From Ochromonas danica (taxonomy: Eukaryota > Sar > Chrysophyceae > Chromulinales > Chromulinaceae): a stretch of 57,567 nucleotides of DNA. The position numbers were made by a program, and so were the translations under genes. Shown in pieces: positions 19,601 through 29,566 of this stretch (positions are counted from its first letter, which is position 1; each line of letters starts with the position of its first letter). The stretch lies in contig VKHL01000170.1 of assembly GCA_015146655.1 (NCBI GenBank), positions 1 through 57,567 on the forward strand. The letters run 5' to 3'. The notes under the pieces are model-generated. The model was not told where the DNA came from. It did no database searches and saw only the letters and a list, made by a program, of their open reading frames with translations.

Positions 19601-21845
19601 TATCACCTCCTTCTGGTTCTGCCAGCATTTGCTCATAGACTTTGATTTCTTTCGTTAAAATAGCTTCAGCCTTGTTAAGTAATTCATCAGCTTCAGAATA
19701 TTGTGCTTGTCCACGACACCATTCTGCTCGTACAAGAAGTTGTTCACCAACAAGATAGTGATCATTGTTAAAAGCTTCTGAACGAATCTCCTGTACATCA
19801 TCTAACAGACTCTTTGCTTCTGGATAACGAGCAAGTGCTAACTGACACTTTGCCTTTAAGAGTAACATTACTGAGAGAACAACTCCCATGCGTACAAGCA
19901 AATCTTCTGGTGCTTGTTGCTCTAGAGCGAGTGTTATGCGAGACTGTAAGAGATTAACAGCTGGATCGAGATCTTGCAAGGCGAGGTCATATCTGCCCTG
20001 GGCGAAATACTGAGCAGTGCCTCGGACATCCTTAGCCAATTCAACAGCTGGTTTACCCACAGCCATGCGTACTGTGTCTCCTTCTCCTTCATCATCCACT
20101 TCAAGGATAACACTACGAACCTCATCCTCAAGACTGGCAAGATCCTCCTCCTTCCTCTCATCCGCATCGACAGTCAATTCATCTTCTACTTCACCGCCCA
20201 TGATGGAATTGAGTTCATTGACCAAGAAAGATTGTCTAGCTTCAGAGAAGGTTGACAGAGCGACTGACAGGCTATCCTCAGCCAGACGTTCCGCGACCTG
20301 TGAGATCACCATTGAAGTCTCACGTGCCAAATCCAGTAGATATTGTGCAATAAGAGTGGAAGAAGCATTTTCTAAACCACCATCTGTTATTTGTTGGACA
20401 AAATCGATCACAGTGCGAGTAAAGAGTTCTTGTTTCATCGTCTCAACCTGCTTGTTGACTTCTTGTGAGATGGCATGCTCTAAGACTTCTCGTATTGTTT
20501 CCAATGCCACTTCTTCACGCATTGCCTCAATCTCAGCTTTTCTTTTTCTTTCTGCTTCAAGAAGTGCTTGTCGGATTTCTTCCATGGCTTTGAGATAACG
20601 TCGTGTTTCTTCTTCTGCTTCCATCATTCGTAAAGATTCTAACATTTGTGCTTGTTCCTCTGCCACACGACGATTTTCTTCTTCAATCCTTTGAATTTCA
20701 AGTTGAATATGTTGTTCTAAAGCTAATGCAACCCAGTCATCGAAAAGAAGATCGAGGCAGTGTTCTTCGACCTGCTCCACTACCTGATCTCGCAGATAAA
20801 GCAGTTCTTGGATATGATCTTCCACCAGATCATTGAACATGTCCTCTAAATAGTTTTCTAGGAATCCACTCATTACAAAGTCAACAAGCTTGCGAAAGGA
20901 ACGTAAAGAGGCCATAGTAGCACGAGCCAGACGAAGTGTAGGTGTAGCACGATGTCTCTCTGCTAGATTGCGTTGAATGATAATCGCTGCCTCATTGGCT
21001 TTCCACATTCGCTGTTTTAGCTTTAGTAGCTCCTTGACCTTCTTTTTAGCAAGAAATTGACGCACATAAGCTTGTACGACAAGGACAGAACGCTCTCGTT
21101 TGATAATCTCAACTCGCTTGACAAACTTCTTCGAAATCAAAAAGCGAATAGCTTTGGTAATAGTTCGTGCACATCGATTAACCTTTTCTACCATCTTTGT
21201 ACGTACTACAATTAATGCTAATTTCCGATTTAATATCATTTTAAAGAAACGTTGTAAACGAAATGCTGCAGCATTTTCAATCTTTAACTTTCTTTTTGAT
21301 GCTTTAATACGTGCTTCTAGACTTAATCCTGGTATTGGTGGTAAAGATAAGACAGAAGCAAGATTACATAATTCATCTTGTATTTCAAATTGTGTAAAAA
21401 TACGTATTTTCTTTCGTTTTGGTAGATAACATATTTGATTTCTTGTACGTCGAATACGATAACCACGAAATACTGCTTGAATTTTAATAGCAGCTTGAAT
21501 ACGACGATTTTCTAGTTCATCCTTTTCTTGAGCAATCTTATAATAAAAGATATCACGATCTTTACGTAAGTTATTCATCTTTCTTTGATTAATTGTATCA
21601 CCTTTTAATTTCTGAAATCTTGTTGTTGCTTTTAATGTTCCTGTAAAAGATTTCACTTTTTCATATGGTAAAGCAATTAAAAGATCATCTTTACTTGTTG
21701 CCATACGTGATTGACCACTTAAATGAGAGGTATTGGTTGTACACATGATATCACAGATAGTAGTACGAACTGTGGCAATGTAACATGGATTTGATAAATG
21801 CATTCCTTCAAAGAAAGGAACAGTCTCTTTTCTTGTACTTGTCAT
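16695..21845 (-). CDS. Large IQ-motif and TPR protein, probable flagellar or centrosomal factor
   Basis: A 1716-residue intronless gene with the following order. An N-terminal basic region holds IQ motifs for calmodulin binding (AIKIQAVFRGYRIRRTRNQI; further AAAFRLQRFF and LVVQAYVRQFLAKK, IIIQRN). A long coiled coil follows (EEENRRVAEEQAQMLESL). Then a long array of tetratricopeptide-like repeats covers about residues 600-1300 (ALEEGQGNEALNLVDQGLRM, CAQGKSHEAFLEALRGLRIF, GNYLDAQKLLQSVFQTLQAL). Finally a 350-residue Ser/Tyr/Gln-rich disordered tail contains 8-residue repeats. IQ-plus-TPR proteins of this size are common in cilia and basal bodies; the exact orthologue was not identified. The start ATG is preceded by an AT-rich leader, and no targeting signal was seen. 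Telomere-like repeats lie on both sides of this gene. Confidence 0.8.
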   Translation of the reverse strand: MTSTRKETVPFFEGMHLSNPCYIATVRTTICDIMCTTNTSHLSGQSRMATSKDDLLIALPYEKVKSFTGTLKATTRFQKLKGDTINQRKMNNLRKDRDIFYYKIAQEKDELENRRIQAAIKIQAVFRGYRIRRTRNQICYLPKRKKIRIFTQFEIQDELCNLASVLSLPPIPGLSLEARIKASKRKLKIENAAAFRLQRFFKMILNRKLALIVVRTKMVEKVNRCARTITKAIRFLISKKFVKRVEIIKRERSVLVVQAYVRQFLAKKKVKELLKLKQRMWKANEAAIIIQRNLAERHRATPTLRLARATMASLRSFRKLVDFVMSGFLENYLEDMFNDLVEDHIQELLYLRDQVVEQVEEHCLDLLFDDWVALALEQHIQLEIQRIEEENRRVAEEQAQMLESLRMMEAEEETRRYLKAMEEIRQALLEAERKRKAEIEAMREEVALETIREVLEHAISQEVNKQVETMKQELFTRTVIDFVQQITDGGLENASSTLIAQYLLDLARETSMVISQVAERLAEDSLSVALSTFSEARQSFLVNELNSIMGGEVEDELTVDADERKEEDLASLEDEVRSVILEVDDEGEGDTVRMAVGKPAVELAKDVRGTAQYFAQGRYDLALQDLDPAVNLLQSRITLALEQQAPEDLLVRMGVVLSVMLLLKAKCQLALARYPEAKSLLDDVQEIRSEAFNNDHYLVGEQLLVRAEWCRGQAQYSEADELLNKAEAILTKEIKVYEQMLAEPEGGDNVAVNCSVTIFKIHHRILIARADLMRNIGQYYKAHNLLMRIETSLQRFKQRAGISSFEVEEDFVTSLMALCRLSGQRQIVRSWHTKLLEQRHGRYRDHHPKIASSLCILGELALEEGQGNEALNLVDQGLRMRYEFYPLHHPAIAAGHLLKSRVLCAQGKSHEAFLEALRGLRIFQDIFTSEHPALAAAFSQLGWIQLGLGEPMLAHASAEQALTIFNKHFQIEVHAKANEARLLQALALLMSGNPVEAMASFRSVIHLEERLLVILRATSNNGSLRLTTARLLLIHCQAIAGQQNPKKELPLAIEAISKSMETQERHPLAVLGLAFMGQLARLRGNYLDAQKLLQSVFQTLQALYPQGHPFLLFVQIEYVRTLSMAGYLVEAEDVIDGAIATAARLFAQSPSNTLMGNLLLCQAEVLRDLERYEEAEVIYVRAINIFRQKAGAESGGLACALASMARHYHMRQRWSLSERYYLQCLRSLQLRYGSRSLTFEIALLQYAELLMDGRQWSAALALLKDEVLPALLTLVSPRHPIILLIEADLDILHLVLDGGDDVSIVSETLASLPKVQAFLTFWNTASFSSSHPWIVRMQKLPIWLSTVASSSLASSLVSSSVASTSVASSRTSNTSYYGSVNNKNTNYSPQRSALSVISEREESLATSSSLQSLSRSQTEASGQASSWLEDDPSSQSMETGSQASSSYYSVSTSYYDYNASQASSYLSPRSLSYTTYSSYESSNTPRSSYQDGSSLGGVDESPRSILTPQSSVGRSLYSQSQLTYESAESRTYQSAESRTYQSGESRTYQSGESRTYQSGESRTVLSDSPSRLLESLIYGTDASSTSRSQSPSLSQSASHSMAPSQSLSPSAASQQSNSESRSYPFSYSQSLQTSVTPSSVLKGNLINVEESSLGSWTPSQSLTYADSSHFTQSHYSTEESSLERLSELESRSQTAASYEEDSLVSNDRERELKEDE
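17160..17278 (-). repeat. 24-base tandem repeat in the IQ/TPR gene tail
   Basis: Five 24-base units encode (ESRTYQS[AG])n near residue 1530 of the product. Units nearer the centre are nearly identical at the DNA level, which points to recent slippage or unequal exchange. Confidence 0.85.
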
Positions 21846-22760
21846 GTCTTTTCTTCTTCTTAATCTATTTCAGCTATTCTTTATTAGTATTTCTTTGAAT
21901 AAATCATCCACTTAGCTTTAAATCTGTCAAAAGAAATCGACTAGACTAGACTAGTTGTTTTGTTAGTTTAGCAGTTGTGCTGGTTGATCATGTCGAATGA
22001 AACGACCAACAACAACAAAAACAACAACAAAACCAGCAAAAACACAGAAAAACTGCTCATGCTGCTGTGAAGTTAACATGATGGTGAGACCGACAAACAC
22101 GCAAAATAGCAATCAGAGCATCAGAGCCACATCCCATCCACAACAATCAAATGAAATCAAACATGATCCACTCAACAATCTTGTCATCACATGCTAGGAA
22201 AGAATAGAATAGAAGAGAAGAGAAAGAAAGAAAGAAAGAAAGTCATGGAAGGTAAGATGTGTAAAATATTCCCCTGACTGTTATGGGGTGGTGCTGCCAT
22301 GATGATTCTTCCCCATACTCGCTCTCCCTCTTCCTCCTCTCGCCATCCTGCGCCGCTAGATCGCGCTTGACTCGTCAAGCCGCTTCTAACCCTAACCGTA
22401 AGGGTACAGGCTTCTGTCTGTAGCCAATCTTGCCTTTCTTTCTTTCATTTCTTTGGCCTTATTAAATGAAATGACTGATGGCTGCGGATGGTGGGGAGGA
22501 ATGGATTGCTTAATACAGAGAGGCTAAGAAGTTTGGAAGACTGAGATTTCTTCTCTGTTCCTCTCCATCTTCTACCTCTTGGCTGATCCTCTCTAATCAC
22601 TGATATGAATGGATGACACTACCCCCCTCCCCCTTCAAACAAAACTAATTCACACCTCTCCCCCATATCCGCCCCTCACTCTTTGAATTGTGTGATGTTT
22701 CTTGCCTTACAGACAGAGAATATATTACAACGAGGCTATATACAACAGAGCTATCTGCGA
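21846..22760. other. Gene-free region upstream of the IQ/TPR gene
   Basis: 915 bases without a supported gene. It holds an A/C-rich stretch (ACAACAAAAAC type, about 22005-22050), a GAAA run (about 22220-22242) and a telomere-like inverted segment at 22386-22405. Open frames on both strands are short and have no domain. Confidence 0.45.
22386..22405 (+). repeat. Telomere-like inverted repeat
   Basis: CTAACCCTAACCGTAAGGGT: two CCCTAA-type units followed by a reverse TAAGGGT, forming a small palindrome. It is the second such site near the IQ/TPR gene. Confidence 0.7.
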
Positions 22761-23663
22761 TCAAAAGATGAATTCCTCATTGGGAGGTTTCCCTGAACTC
22801 TCTGCTTTCTCGTGGAGCACCTTCTCCGCCGTGTCGGAATCCGAGCTCTTCTTTTGGGCTTCTTCAGCTTTCTTCTTTTCTTCCGAAGCAGAATCTGTGG
22901 TGAAGTCTTCAATATGGCGGTGGAAAACGGGTAGCACAGGCTTGGCAACGATGCCCACTTGCTCCATATACTTTCGCTTGCCGCGCACCTGATGAAGTAC
23001 CAATACGCGATCCAATTCCTGTCCTGTAACTTCCGATGGACGAATAATCTGTGGATCACACCAACCCACCACAGTGGAGAGATAAGTGGCATAGAGCAGG
23101 ATGGCAGCGCACATTCCGATGGAGACAATATCTCTCCAGTAATAGACCTTGAGGTCCGTTAGACTGTATCCATGTGATGGAGCATTTCTGTTCTTAACTT
23201 GGTAGTAGTAGTCATGTATTTGATAAGCTGAGAGCATGTCTCCGACAATTTCTGCAACGCACCCGATCATACACATCATGCGTGGCACAGGCATGAGTGC
23301 GCCATAGAGACCTAATCCAATGAAGATCACTCCGGCTGAAGGTCTACCATATCCAAACACCCAGCTATCTCCATTGCCAAATGAGAGTGCCGCGTGAAGG
23401 TAGACGGGGTTGCCATAGGAGAGGTAGAAGTAGAACAGCACAATGAGACAGAGCAGCTCACAAAATACCAGAGTGCGAAATACTTTTGAGACCTTGCGAG
23501 CTGCAATTGCATCACACCATCCCTTTCGACTTCGACAGAAAGGGAGGGAAATGATGAAGAAGGCTATCCCAACAATGAAGGCATAGCGCATTTGAGTGAC
23601 TGCGACATCAGAACTTGTGAACCCTTCTGGAATAGATTCAACAGATCCTTCAACATTACTCAT
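22761..23663 (-). CDS. Multi-pass membrane protein of unknown function
   Basis: A 300-residue intronless protein. At least four or five hydrophobic helices are visible: FIVGIAFFIISLPF (about 28-42), VFCELLCLIVLFYFYLSY (about 67-84), GVIFIGLGLYGALMPVP (about 110-127), MMCMIGCVAEIVGDML (about 129-144) and IVSIGMCAAILLYATYL (about 178-196). The last 100 residues are hydrophilic, Lys/Glu/Ser-rich and probably cytosolic. A short acidic head precedes the first helix, with no cleavable signal. No transporter or enzyme motif was recognised. It shares a 299-base divergent promoter with the SPATA17-like gene. Confidence 0.7.
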   Translation of the reverse strand: MSNVEGSVESIPEGFTSSDVAVTQMRYAFIVGIAFFIISLPFCRSRKGWCDAIAARKVSKVFRTLVFCELLCLIVLFYFYLSYGNPVYLHAALSFGNGDSWVFGYGRPSAGVIFIGLGLYGALMPVPRMMCMIGCVAEIVGDMLSAYQIHDYYYQVKNRNAPSHGYSLTDLKVYYWRDIVSIGMCAAILLYATYLSTVVGWCDPQIIRPSEVTGQELDRVLVLHQVRGKRKYMEQVGIVAKPVLPVFHRHIEDFTTDSASEEKKKAEEAQKKSSDSDTAEKVLHEKAESSGKPPNEEFIF

Positions 23664-23962
23664 GGGAGAATTTAATCAAGAAAACGATAAGCACACTGTA
23701 TAGTTTCTAGGTTTGCTGATTGGATCTCGAGGTTTGCTTTTGGACATCAGACTTGAAACCTCTCCTGCTGGGCACAACAGGCAGCAGCACAACTATTATT
23801 GCATTGCGTGGTAAACTAGTGATGAAACGGTTGGTCCAGTGCATGAAATCAATCAATCCAGCAGCCCAAAGCAGTCAGTTCACTGTTTTGATGAGATGAT
23901 TAAGCAAGAGATAGCATAGCAACAACTGGCTTTATCTAGAAGAAAAAGAAGTAGAAACTAAG

Positions 23963-25719
23963 ATGTCAGACTATCAGAATTTATTAGCTAAGAAGCCATT
24001 ATTTCAAGAGATCTTTGAGAAAGAACTAAAGTAATAAATACAGTACCTTCTCTCCTCCTATAACAACAACTACTACCACCACTAGACTCTACTACCACTA
24101 TCATCTTGACAAATTACTATGATCATCACCACCATGATCACCTCTTATATTCTAATGAAATGTTGTTGTTGTTTGTATTATTAGGATTGCTGAAGAAATC
24201 CTTCCCATAAAACATGCCTCCGCTACTGCCATCCAGAGACTTTTCCGTGGAGCCTTTAGTCGAGTGAGACTGACCAAGAAAAAGTATGTCTTCACCTCTA
24301 GACAGTTGACAATCACTCACTCACGCACTCTCTCACTCATTCTGTCTGAACTGTTTATTCTAACGTTAGCTTTGCGGCGAGTGAGGTTCAGCGAGTTTTC
24401 CGAGGACATTTGGGGCGGAAGCGATCTGCTAATGCTCGTAAATCACGACAACAAACACGACACCAGGCTTTCCTTCACTATCTATGCCTGCAAATACAAC
24501 GTTGTTTTCGTGGTTATTATAGTCGCAAGTATAAACAAGATCAACATCGTAGAAAGCTCTATTGCCTCATGTTGGCCCAGAAAGGCGAAGCCATTGCTGA
24601 ACAAATGCAACAATACGCTCTGGAGCAAGCCTCGGTTAGTCTAAACGACACGTTTTCTCTTTCCTTTCCATCACTCGCTCTTATTGCTGTCATGTGGTGA
24701 TTGGTTATGCTCTGTAGCAACTCGAAGAAGATGCGCGACAGAAGAGAAAGGAAGAGTTCGAATCTTTGGCAAAGAATCTTCATCACTTGACAAGTACCAA
24801 GCATATACGAGGCATTTACAATCCTGTTTTCAATCTTGTGGAGACTCCCACGATGAACTTTCTTCCTGTTGAACATCATATTCGTGCTGTGGTGAAGGAT
24901 TTACTTCGAACACGAGGTTATACGAAGAAAGGATTAACACCTGATGTCAATGGTACATTACGGATACCACTTAGTGTATTGAAACAAAGACTTAGTGTGC
25001 AGGCTTCTTCTCATTATGATGCTCTGCGTAATGCGGAGCGTGAACAACGACTCCATCACAAGTATGCTACTATGAGCACGAAGAACTTTCTTGGTGGTGG
25101 CAAGACTCGCATTATCGATAATAAAGAAGTGCCACTTGCAGCAGGTGGTGAACCATTTATGGATGCTTGGGCCAATCCTTTACTTGTCAAGGGAGTTCCA
25201 CAGAATCAGAAAGAGTTGCTTGAGAGTGCACGCTTACAGAAACCTATTTTTGCAGCTCCTCCAGTCAAACCTTTTGTCAGTCATGTTGGTGGAAATCGTA
25301 GCACAACTCTTCCAAACGACCTTTTCGATGTCATTGCTGATGCTCAAGAGACTGGAGGAGCTGTTCAGAGACATCTTGGCACTGGGACGACTCGTTTTGG
25401 CTTGCCTGAGTCTTGTGATACTCGTTCAAAGGTCGCGACAAGTCTTAATATATATCCTACAAGAACAGTTAATGGTGGTGCTCCCGATGCCCCACCACGT
25501 GCTAACGTTACATTATGCTCAACGGAAGCACGTTTGATTCGTCCTACGATAAAAATCAAAAGTAAGGCTAACAGAGCAGCATCTGGTGTGGTGACTCGCT
25601 TTGCCAGTGCCATGGCAGCAGCAGCGCTCGAAGCAGAGCAGGAAATGGATGGTGACAGCAGCGAGGAAGAAGAGCCGCTCAAATTCCCTTCTCCAGCAGT
25701 TGCTTCGAAGGTTTCATAG
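23963..25719 (+). CDS. SPATA17: SPATA17-like IQ-motif ciliary protein
   Basis: Four exons (23963-24030, 24185-24283, 24370-24634, 24718-25719) join in frame to 477 residues. There are three IQ motifs: ATAIQRLFRGAFSRVRL (exon 2), SEVQRVFRGHLGRKRS and LQIQRCFRGYYSRKYK (exon 3). A charged helix follows (QLEEDARQKRKEEFESLAKN), and then the SPATA17 hallmark HHLTSTKHIRGIYNPVF (LLSTKQIPGIYNSPF-like in animals). SPATA17 binds calmodulin and localises to cilia and sperm flagella in animals. The C-terminal half is poorly conserved. The domain order and hallmark make the call good; it supports a flagellated life stage. Confidence 0.85.
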
Positions 25720-25850
25720 CGCCATGGAGTGTCTAAGAGCCAAAGAGTAGTGGACCTTTAATGTAAATTTTATGTATTTTGGTTTGTTTAGCTAGCACTT
25801 TTCATCTATAATTCTTCTATGGAGGAGCATGACGTTCTGGTCTTGTTGAA

Positions 25851-26974
25851 CTAATCTGTCTCTTCATCTGGAATAGGACTGCGCGACATCTTTAACTCTC
25901 CTTCCACGATCTTTTCCACCTCTTGTAGATTCAAGAGTAAGAGAGGATCCACATGTGCATAACGAGCTTTCATCTCTTTCATCATGATCCTTAAAGTTTG
26001 AAGGAAAAGCGCCTTGCCATCATTATCATACGGACTGATATGCGCAATGGTCTTACGGCGTAGTTCTGCAGGATCTTCTTCTGCTGCTAGCTTTGGCAAC
26101 ATCATGACATCTACACCCATTGTCTTTCCTTTCTCATCAAGAAGACGCAGCTTCACTGTTACTAACATATGCTCCAGATGGGAGTGTATAGGTTGATTTT
26201 CGATCTCACTATCTAGATAGACCATGAACTCAGAGGAGGTTAGCTGATCTACATTGTCAGCTATAAACTGATCTAGATGGCGTTCAGAGATTTTTGTCGC
26301 TTCCAACAAAGAGCGCATTAGTTTCTGATTGTTGCTGACAAGCTGTTGTGATCGTTTGCTCACGAGTTCTAAGAAGTCCATGATAAACATGTAACCACGC
26401 ATCATACCTGAATCTTGTCTAAGTTCAGGAGCTTCAGTGAGAAGCATCTCAGTCAGTCTAAAGCATACATTAGCAGGTGAGGGCGGGTTGGGTTGTGATG
26501 AGATGCAGCACGTAAGACGGGTTAGTTAGAAGGTCATTCTTACTTGGGGACATCATGTGAGAAGAGCCAACCCAAGTTCTTGGACAACAAACTCAATGCC
26601 TGCTCAGGTGCACTATCCATGCAATCTGTCACATTGGACAATAGGAAGGCATAGGTACGCATATCCTCATAGTTAGCACGAGCGATTTTGGGTTCATCAT
26701 GATTATCAACTTCTTCTTCTTCTTCTTCCTCCTCTTCCAATGAATTGGCAGTCTCACTCAATGAGAGGGACTGCCTAGTTTGCCTCCTCCCCACCTGCTG
26801 CTGCTGCTGTTGTTGTTTGTGCATCATCATCATCATCTGCTGCTGGTTCTCAGAGAGAGTTGCTGATCTTCTTGAAGAAGAGAATGCTAAAGATGTAAAG
26901 GAAGAAGGAAACAAATAAGCATTATATAAAGGTAGCAATAACCATAACAAGGTAATGAGATTATAATACATCAT
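25851..26974 (-). CDS. Probable plastid-targeted protein of unknown function
   Basis: Exons 26544-26974 and 25851-26457 (donor CCAA|GTAAGA, acceptor CTTTAG) give 345 residues. The N-terminus has a signal peptide (NLITLLWLLLPLYNAYLF) followed by Ser/Thr/Arg-rich sequence. This is a bipartite plastid-type presequence, though the residue after the likely cleavage is Tyr/Leu rather than the usual Phe. Gln and Glu runs follow. The mature part is helical (FLLSNVTDCMDSAPEQALSL, IMDFLELVSKRSQQLV) with a conserved-looking block VKLRLLDEKGKTMGVDVMML. No named domain was recognised. The start is the first of two ATGs; the frame upstream opens at TTG. It converges with SPATA17. Confidence 0.7.
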
Positions 26975-27113
26975 CTTCCTCCACAAGACCAGACCAACCA
27001 GTCAATAGTCAAGTCAGTCAATTTCATTCCACTGACTCCACCTACCCTCCAGATATTTAGCTATTTAGCTATTTAGCCATTTGGAATTCTGATAGTCTGG
27101 CACTCTGGGGTGA

Positions 27114-27137
27114 GTCGTGTCCCGGTTCCGGGACGAC
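27114..27137. promoter_or_regulatory. Palindromic element GTCCCG-N4-CGGGAC upstream of the L1-domain gene
   Basis: GTGTCCCGGTTCCGGGAC and its flanks form an inverted repeat of 7+7 bases around TT, with outer GTC/GAC. It lies 58-81 bases before the start codon. The same half-sites and spacing occur before RPL17. Confidence 0.45.
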
Positions 27138-27194
27138 TAACCCTGTCCATTTCCCTCTCTTCCCTCTCGTTGACAAAACCAACACATTAGCATC

Positions 27195-28154
27195 ATGAGT
27201 TTACCATCTCGTTTAGATTCTGTCTTAATTGAAGATGCTATTAAAGCACTTATTAAGTATGAGAAGAAGCGTGAGAGTGAGAAAACAACGAAAGTATTGA
27301 TTGAAAATCGTCCTAAATGGGTTCTCCTCCAGGTACAGACCATAACCACCACTACCACTACCACCCCTCTACCCACACCATGCATGACTAACTCCTCCGT
27401 CACTTTATACTGTTAGGTTCAATTGAAAAAGGAGATTTCTAAAGATAGTCGTAAGCCAATTCGTGTGAGGATTCCTCATTCTTACTTCTCCACTGATCTA
27501 GAGCATTCTATTTGTCTCTTTCTTCGTAATGATCAGAAAGAAGCTGTCGAAACGTATCTTGAATCTCATCCTATTCCTGGTTTAGAGAAGATCATGACAA
27601 TAGAAGAAGTTAGGAAGTACTGTAAGGAATACCAACAAAGAAAGCTGTTGTTAAGTCAACATGATTTCTTCTTATGTGATCACTCCGTGGGCAGACAGTT
27701 GTACAACTTATTGGGTAAAGATTTTGGTGCACGTAACCATTTCCCTGTGCAGATTAGCTTCTCTAATGTTCAGAAACTCCCTGAAGCTGTTCAACAAGCT
27801 GTAGATTCGACTTATATGCATCTGTCGGGACGTAACATGACTATTCGAATGGGTCTGACCTCTATGAGTCCTCAAGAGGTTCGAGAGAATATTGTTGAAG
27901 GTATGGAGTTTGCAGTTCAGAAATTAAAAGGTGGATGGAGAGATGTGCACAGTCTTCATTTGAAGACCAAGGATAGCGCCTCGCTGCCAATCTTCTCTGC
28001 TATGGACAACGAGTTGCTTGACTATGTTCGCAGCAAAGCCCAAGAGAAAGCCCAAGAAAAGGCTGCAAAGAAAGGTACCAAGCTTCCCGCTGCCAGTGAG
28101 GAAACACCTGTCGCTCCTACCTCCGCTAAGAAGAAGAAGATAAGATCTGCCTAG
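27195..28154 (+). CDS. Ribosomal L1-domain protein (RSL1D1/Cic1/Utp30 type)
   Basis: Exons 27195-27332 and 27417-28154 (donor CAG|GTACAG, acceptor GTTAG) give 291 residues. The L1-like fold runs from IEDAIKALIKYEKKRE through RIPHSYFSTDLEHSICLFLR and the DFFLCDHSVGRQLYNLLGK strand-helix to MTIRMGLTSMSPQEVRENIV. This order is typical of nucleolar L1-domain proteins (RSL1D1, yeast Cic1 or Utp30), which act in pre-ribosome assembly rather than in the mature ribosome. A C-terminal Lys/Ala-rich tail ends KKKKIRSA, a likely nucleolar signal. Length and tail fit the assembly-factor class. The promoter carries a GC-rich palindrome. Confidence 0.85.
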
Positions 28155-28368
28155 ACTAGACAGACTACCTGCACTGTATCTAGACTACTACAGCTGCCTG
28201 CCCTCTTTTCTGTGCTAAAGCAATAACTACGCATTGTGTAATTAAAAATTGATCACTCTCTAGCTAACTCTATCCCTTTTTGACGTTGGAGCGATGATGA
28301 AAGCATTACAAGCTTGTGATGAGAGCAGTTAATGTTACAGTGAGGAACGCGATGCGGACGAGGGGCGC

Positions 28369-29165
28369 TTAGATTCCACCACCAACGATCACCTTGCCCT
28401 TGCCCTGAGCGACCTGCTTTCTAGTCAGCTTCAAGGTCTGAACTTCCTTCTCCTTCACAATCTCCTCGGCCTTCTCCTCAGCGATGATCTCGATGTGAGC
28501 AGGAGAGGACATGTAAGCGTTGATGCGGCCGTGGGCACGGTATGTGCGCCTTCTCATCTTAGGAGCCTGGTTGCAGTTGACATGGGTAATGACGGTCTTC
28601 TCCACCTCCAAACCCTTGGTCTAAACCATAGAAGAACGATGATCAGTGGATGTGGTGAAGGAGTGAGAGGTGAAGAAGAGAGGATAGAATGCTCACGTTG
28701 GCGTTAGACTCGATGTTGGTGAGCAAGTCAAGGAAGGTGCGGGTAGCCTTGATGGGCCATCCAACCTTGTCACCAGGGGCCTTGTATCTCTTGCCAATAG
28801 CATGTCTGCCAATACCACCAGTGTACTTGGTGAAAGGAATAGCTTCCTTGAACTGGAGGACATCCTCGAGGTAAGCCTTAGCCTTGCCAATGGTGCGGCC
28901 CTGGATGGCCTTACCAATCTCACGGCAGTGCTTGAAGTGAACTCTGATGTGAGTTCCGCTGGCCTTGGCGGCTATTAAAACCAGAGATGAAAGGTGAGAA
29001 CTAAAGGAATGGTGATCAAGACAACAGATCAACATTTCTTACCCTTGGTAGCGTTATCAGGCTCCTTGCTATTATCAAGTGATCAAACAAAGAGATACGG
29101 GTAGAGCATGAGAATAGTCCACGAAAAGGAATATCAAGGACGAAGTCTTACCTGTATTTGACCAT
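28369..29165 (-). CDS. RPL17: 60S ribosomal protein L17 (uL22)
   Basis: Four exons (29152-29165, 29043-29068, 28697-28971, 28369-28620) give 188 residues. The first exon codes only MVKY plus two bases, which explains why an ORF finder misses the N-terminus. Diagnostic strings are [33 protein letters not shown] and [20 protein letters not shown]. uL22 lines the peptide exit tunnel. Third codon positions are markedly C/G rich compared with neighbours, as expected for a highly expressed gene. Four small exons with tiny first exons are common in ribosomal protein genes. Confidence 0.97.
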
Positions 29166-29566
29166 CTTTCTATGCTCTCAATATAATTCGCCTCGCAATG
29201 ACCTGCCAAGCCACAAGTCATCCAAGTCCCGTTCCCGGGACCCGCCGGGCCAGTGGCCAGTCGCCCAGGGATTAACTTCCCCAGCCCCCGCAAAAAACAC
29301 TTCAGAGAAACGGTTTTTCGTTTGGGGTTATGGTTGGACTCTATTGGGGTTGGGTGGGGATGTTTTAGTTAGTCTACAAACAATAACTAGTTTATGCTCA
29401 GCAATATGTGATAACCCGTTAATCCAAGAAGTAACTAGCAATTCTAGAAATGGCATGTTATACTGTGTTATCATACAGAAATTTTGCAATTGTAGAAACT
29501 ACCCGATATACCAAATAGACCAAAACACTAACAAGAAAGAAATAGTTTACACCATCTCTATAACCA
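29166..29566. promoter_or_regulatory. RPL17 promoter region and hydrolase 3' flank
   Basis: 401 bases upstream of RPL17. At 29226-29241 lies GTCCCG-TTCC-CGGGAC, about 60-75 bases before the ATG, followed by another GC-rich stretch (CCGCCGGGCCAGTGGCCAG). Beyond about 29300 the DNA is AT-rich with no gene seen. Confidence 0.5.
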
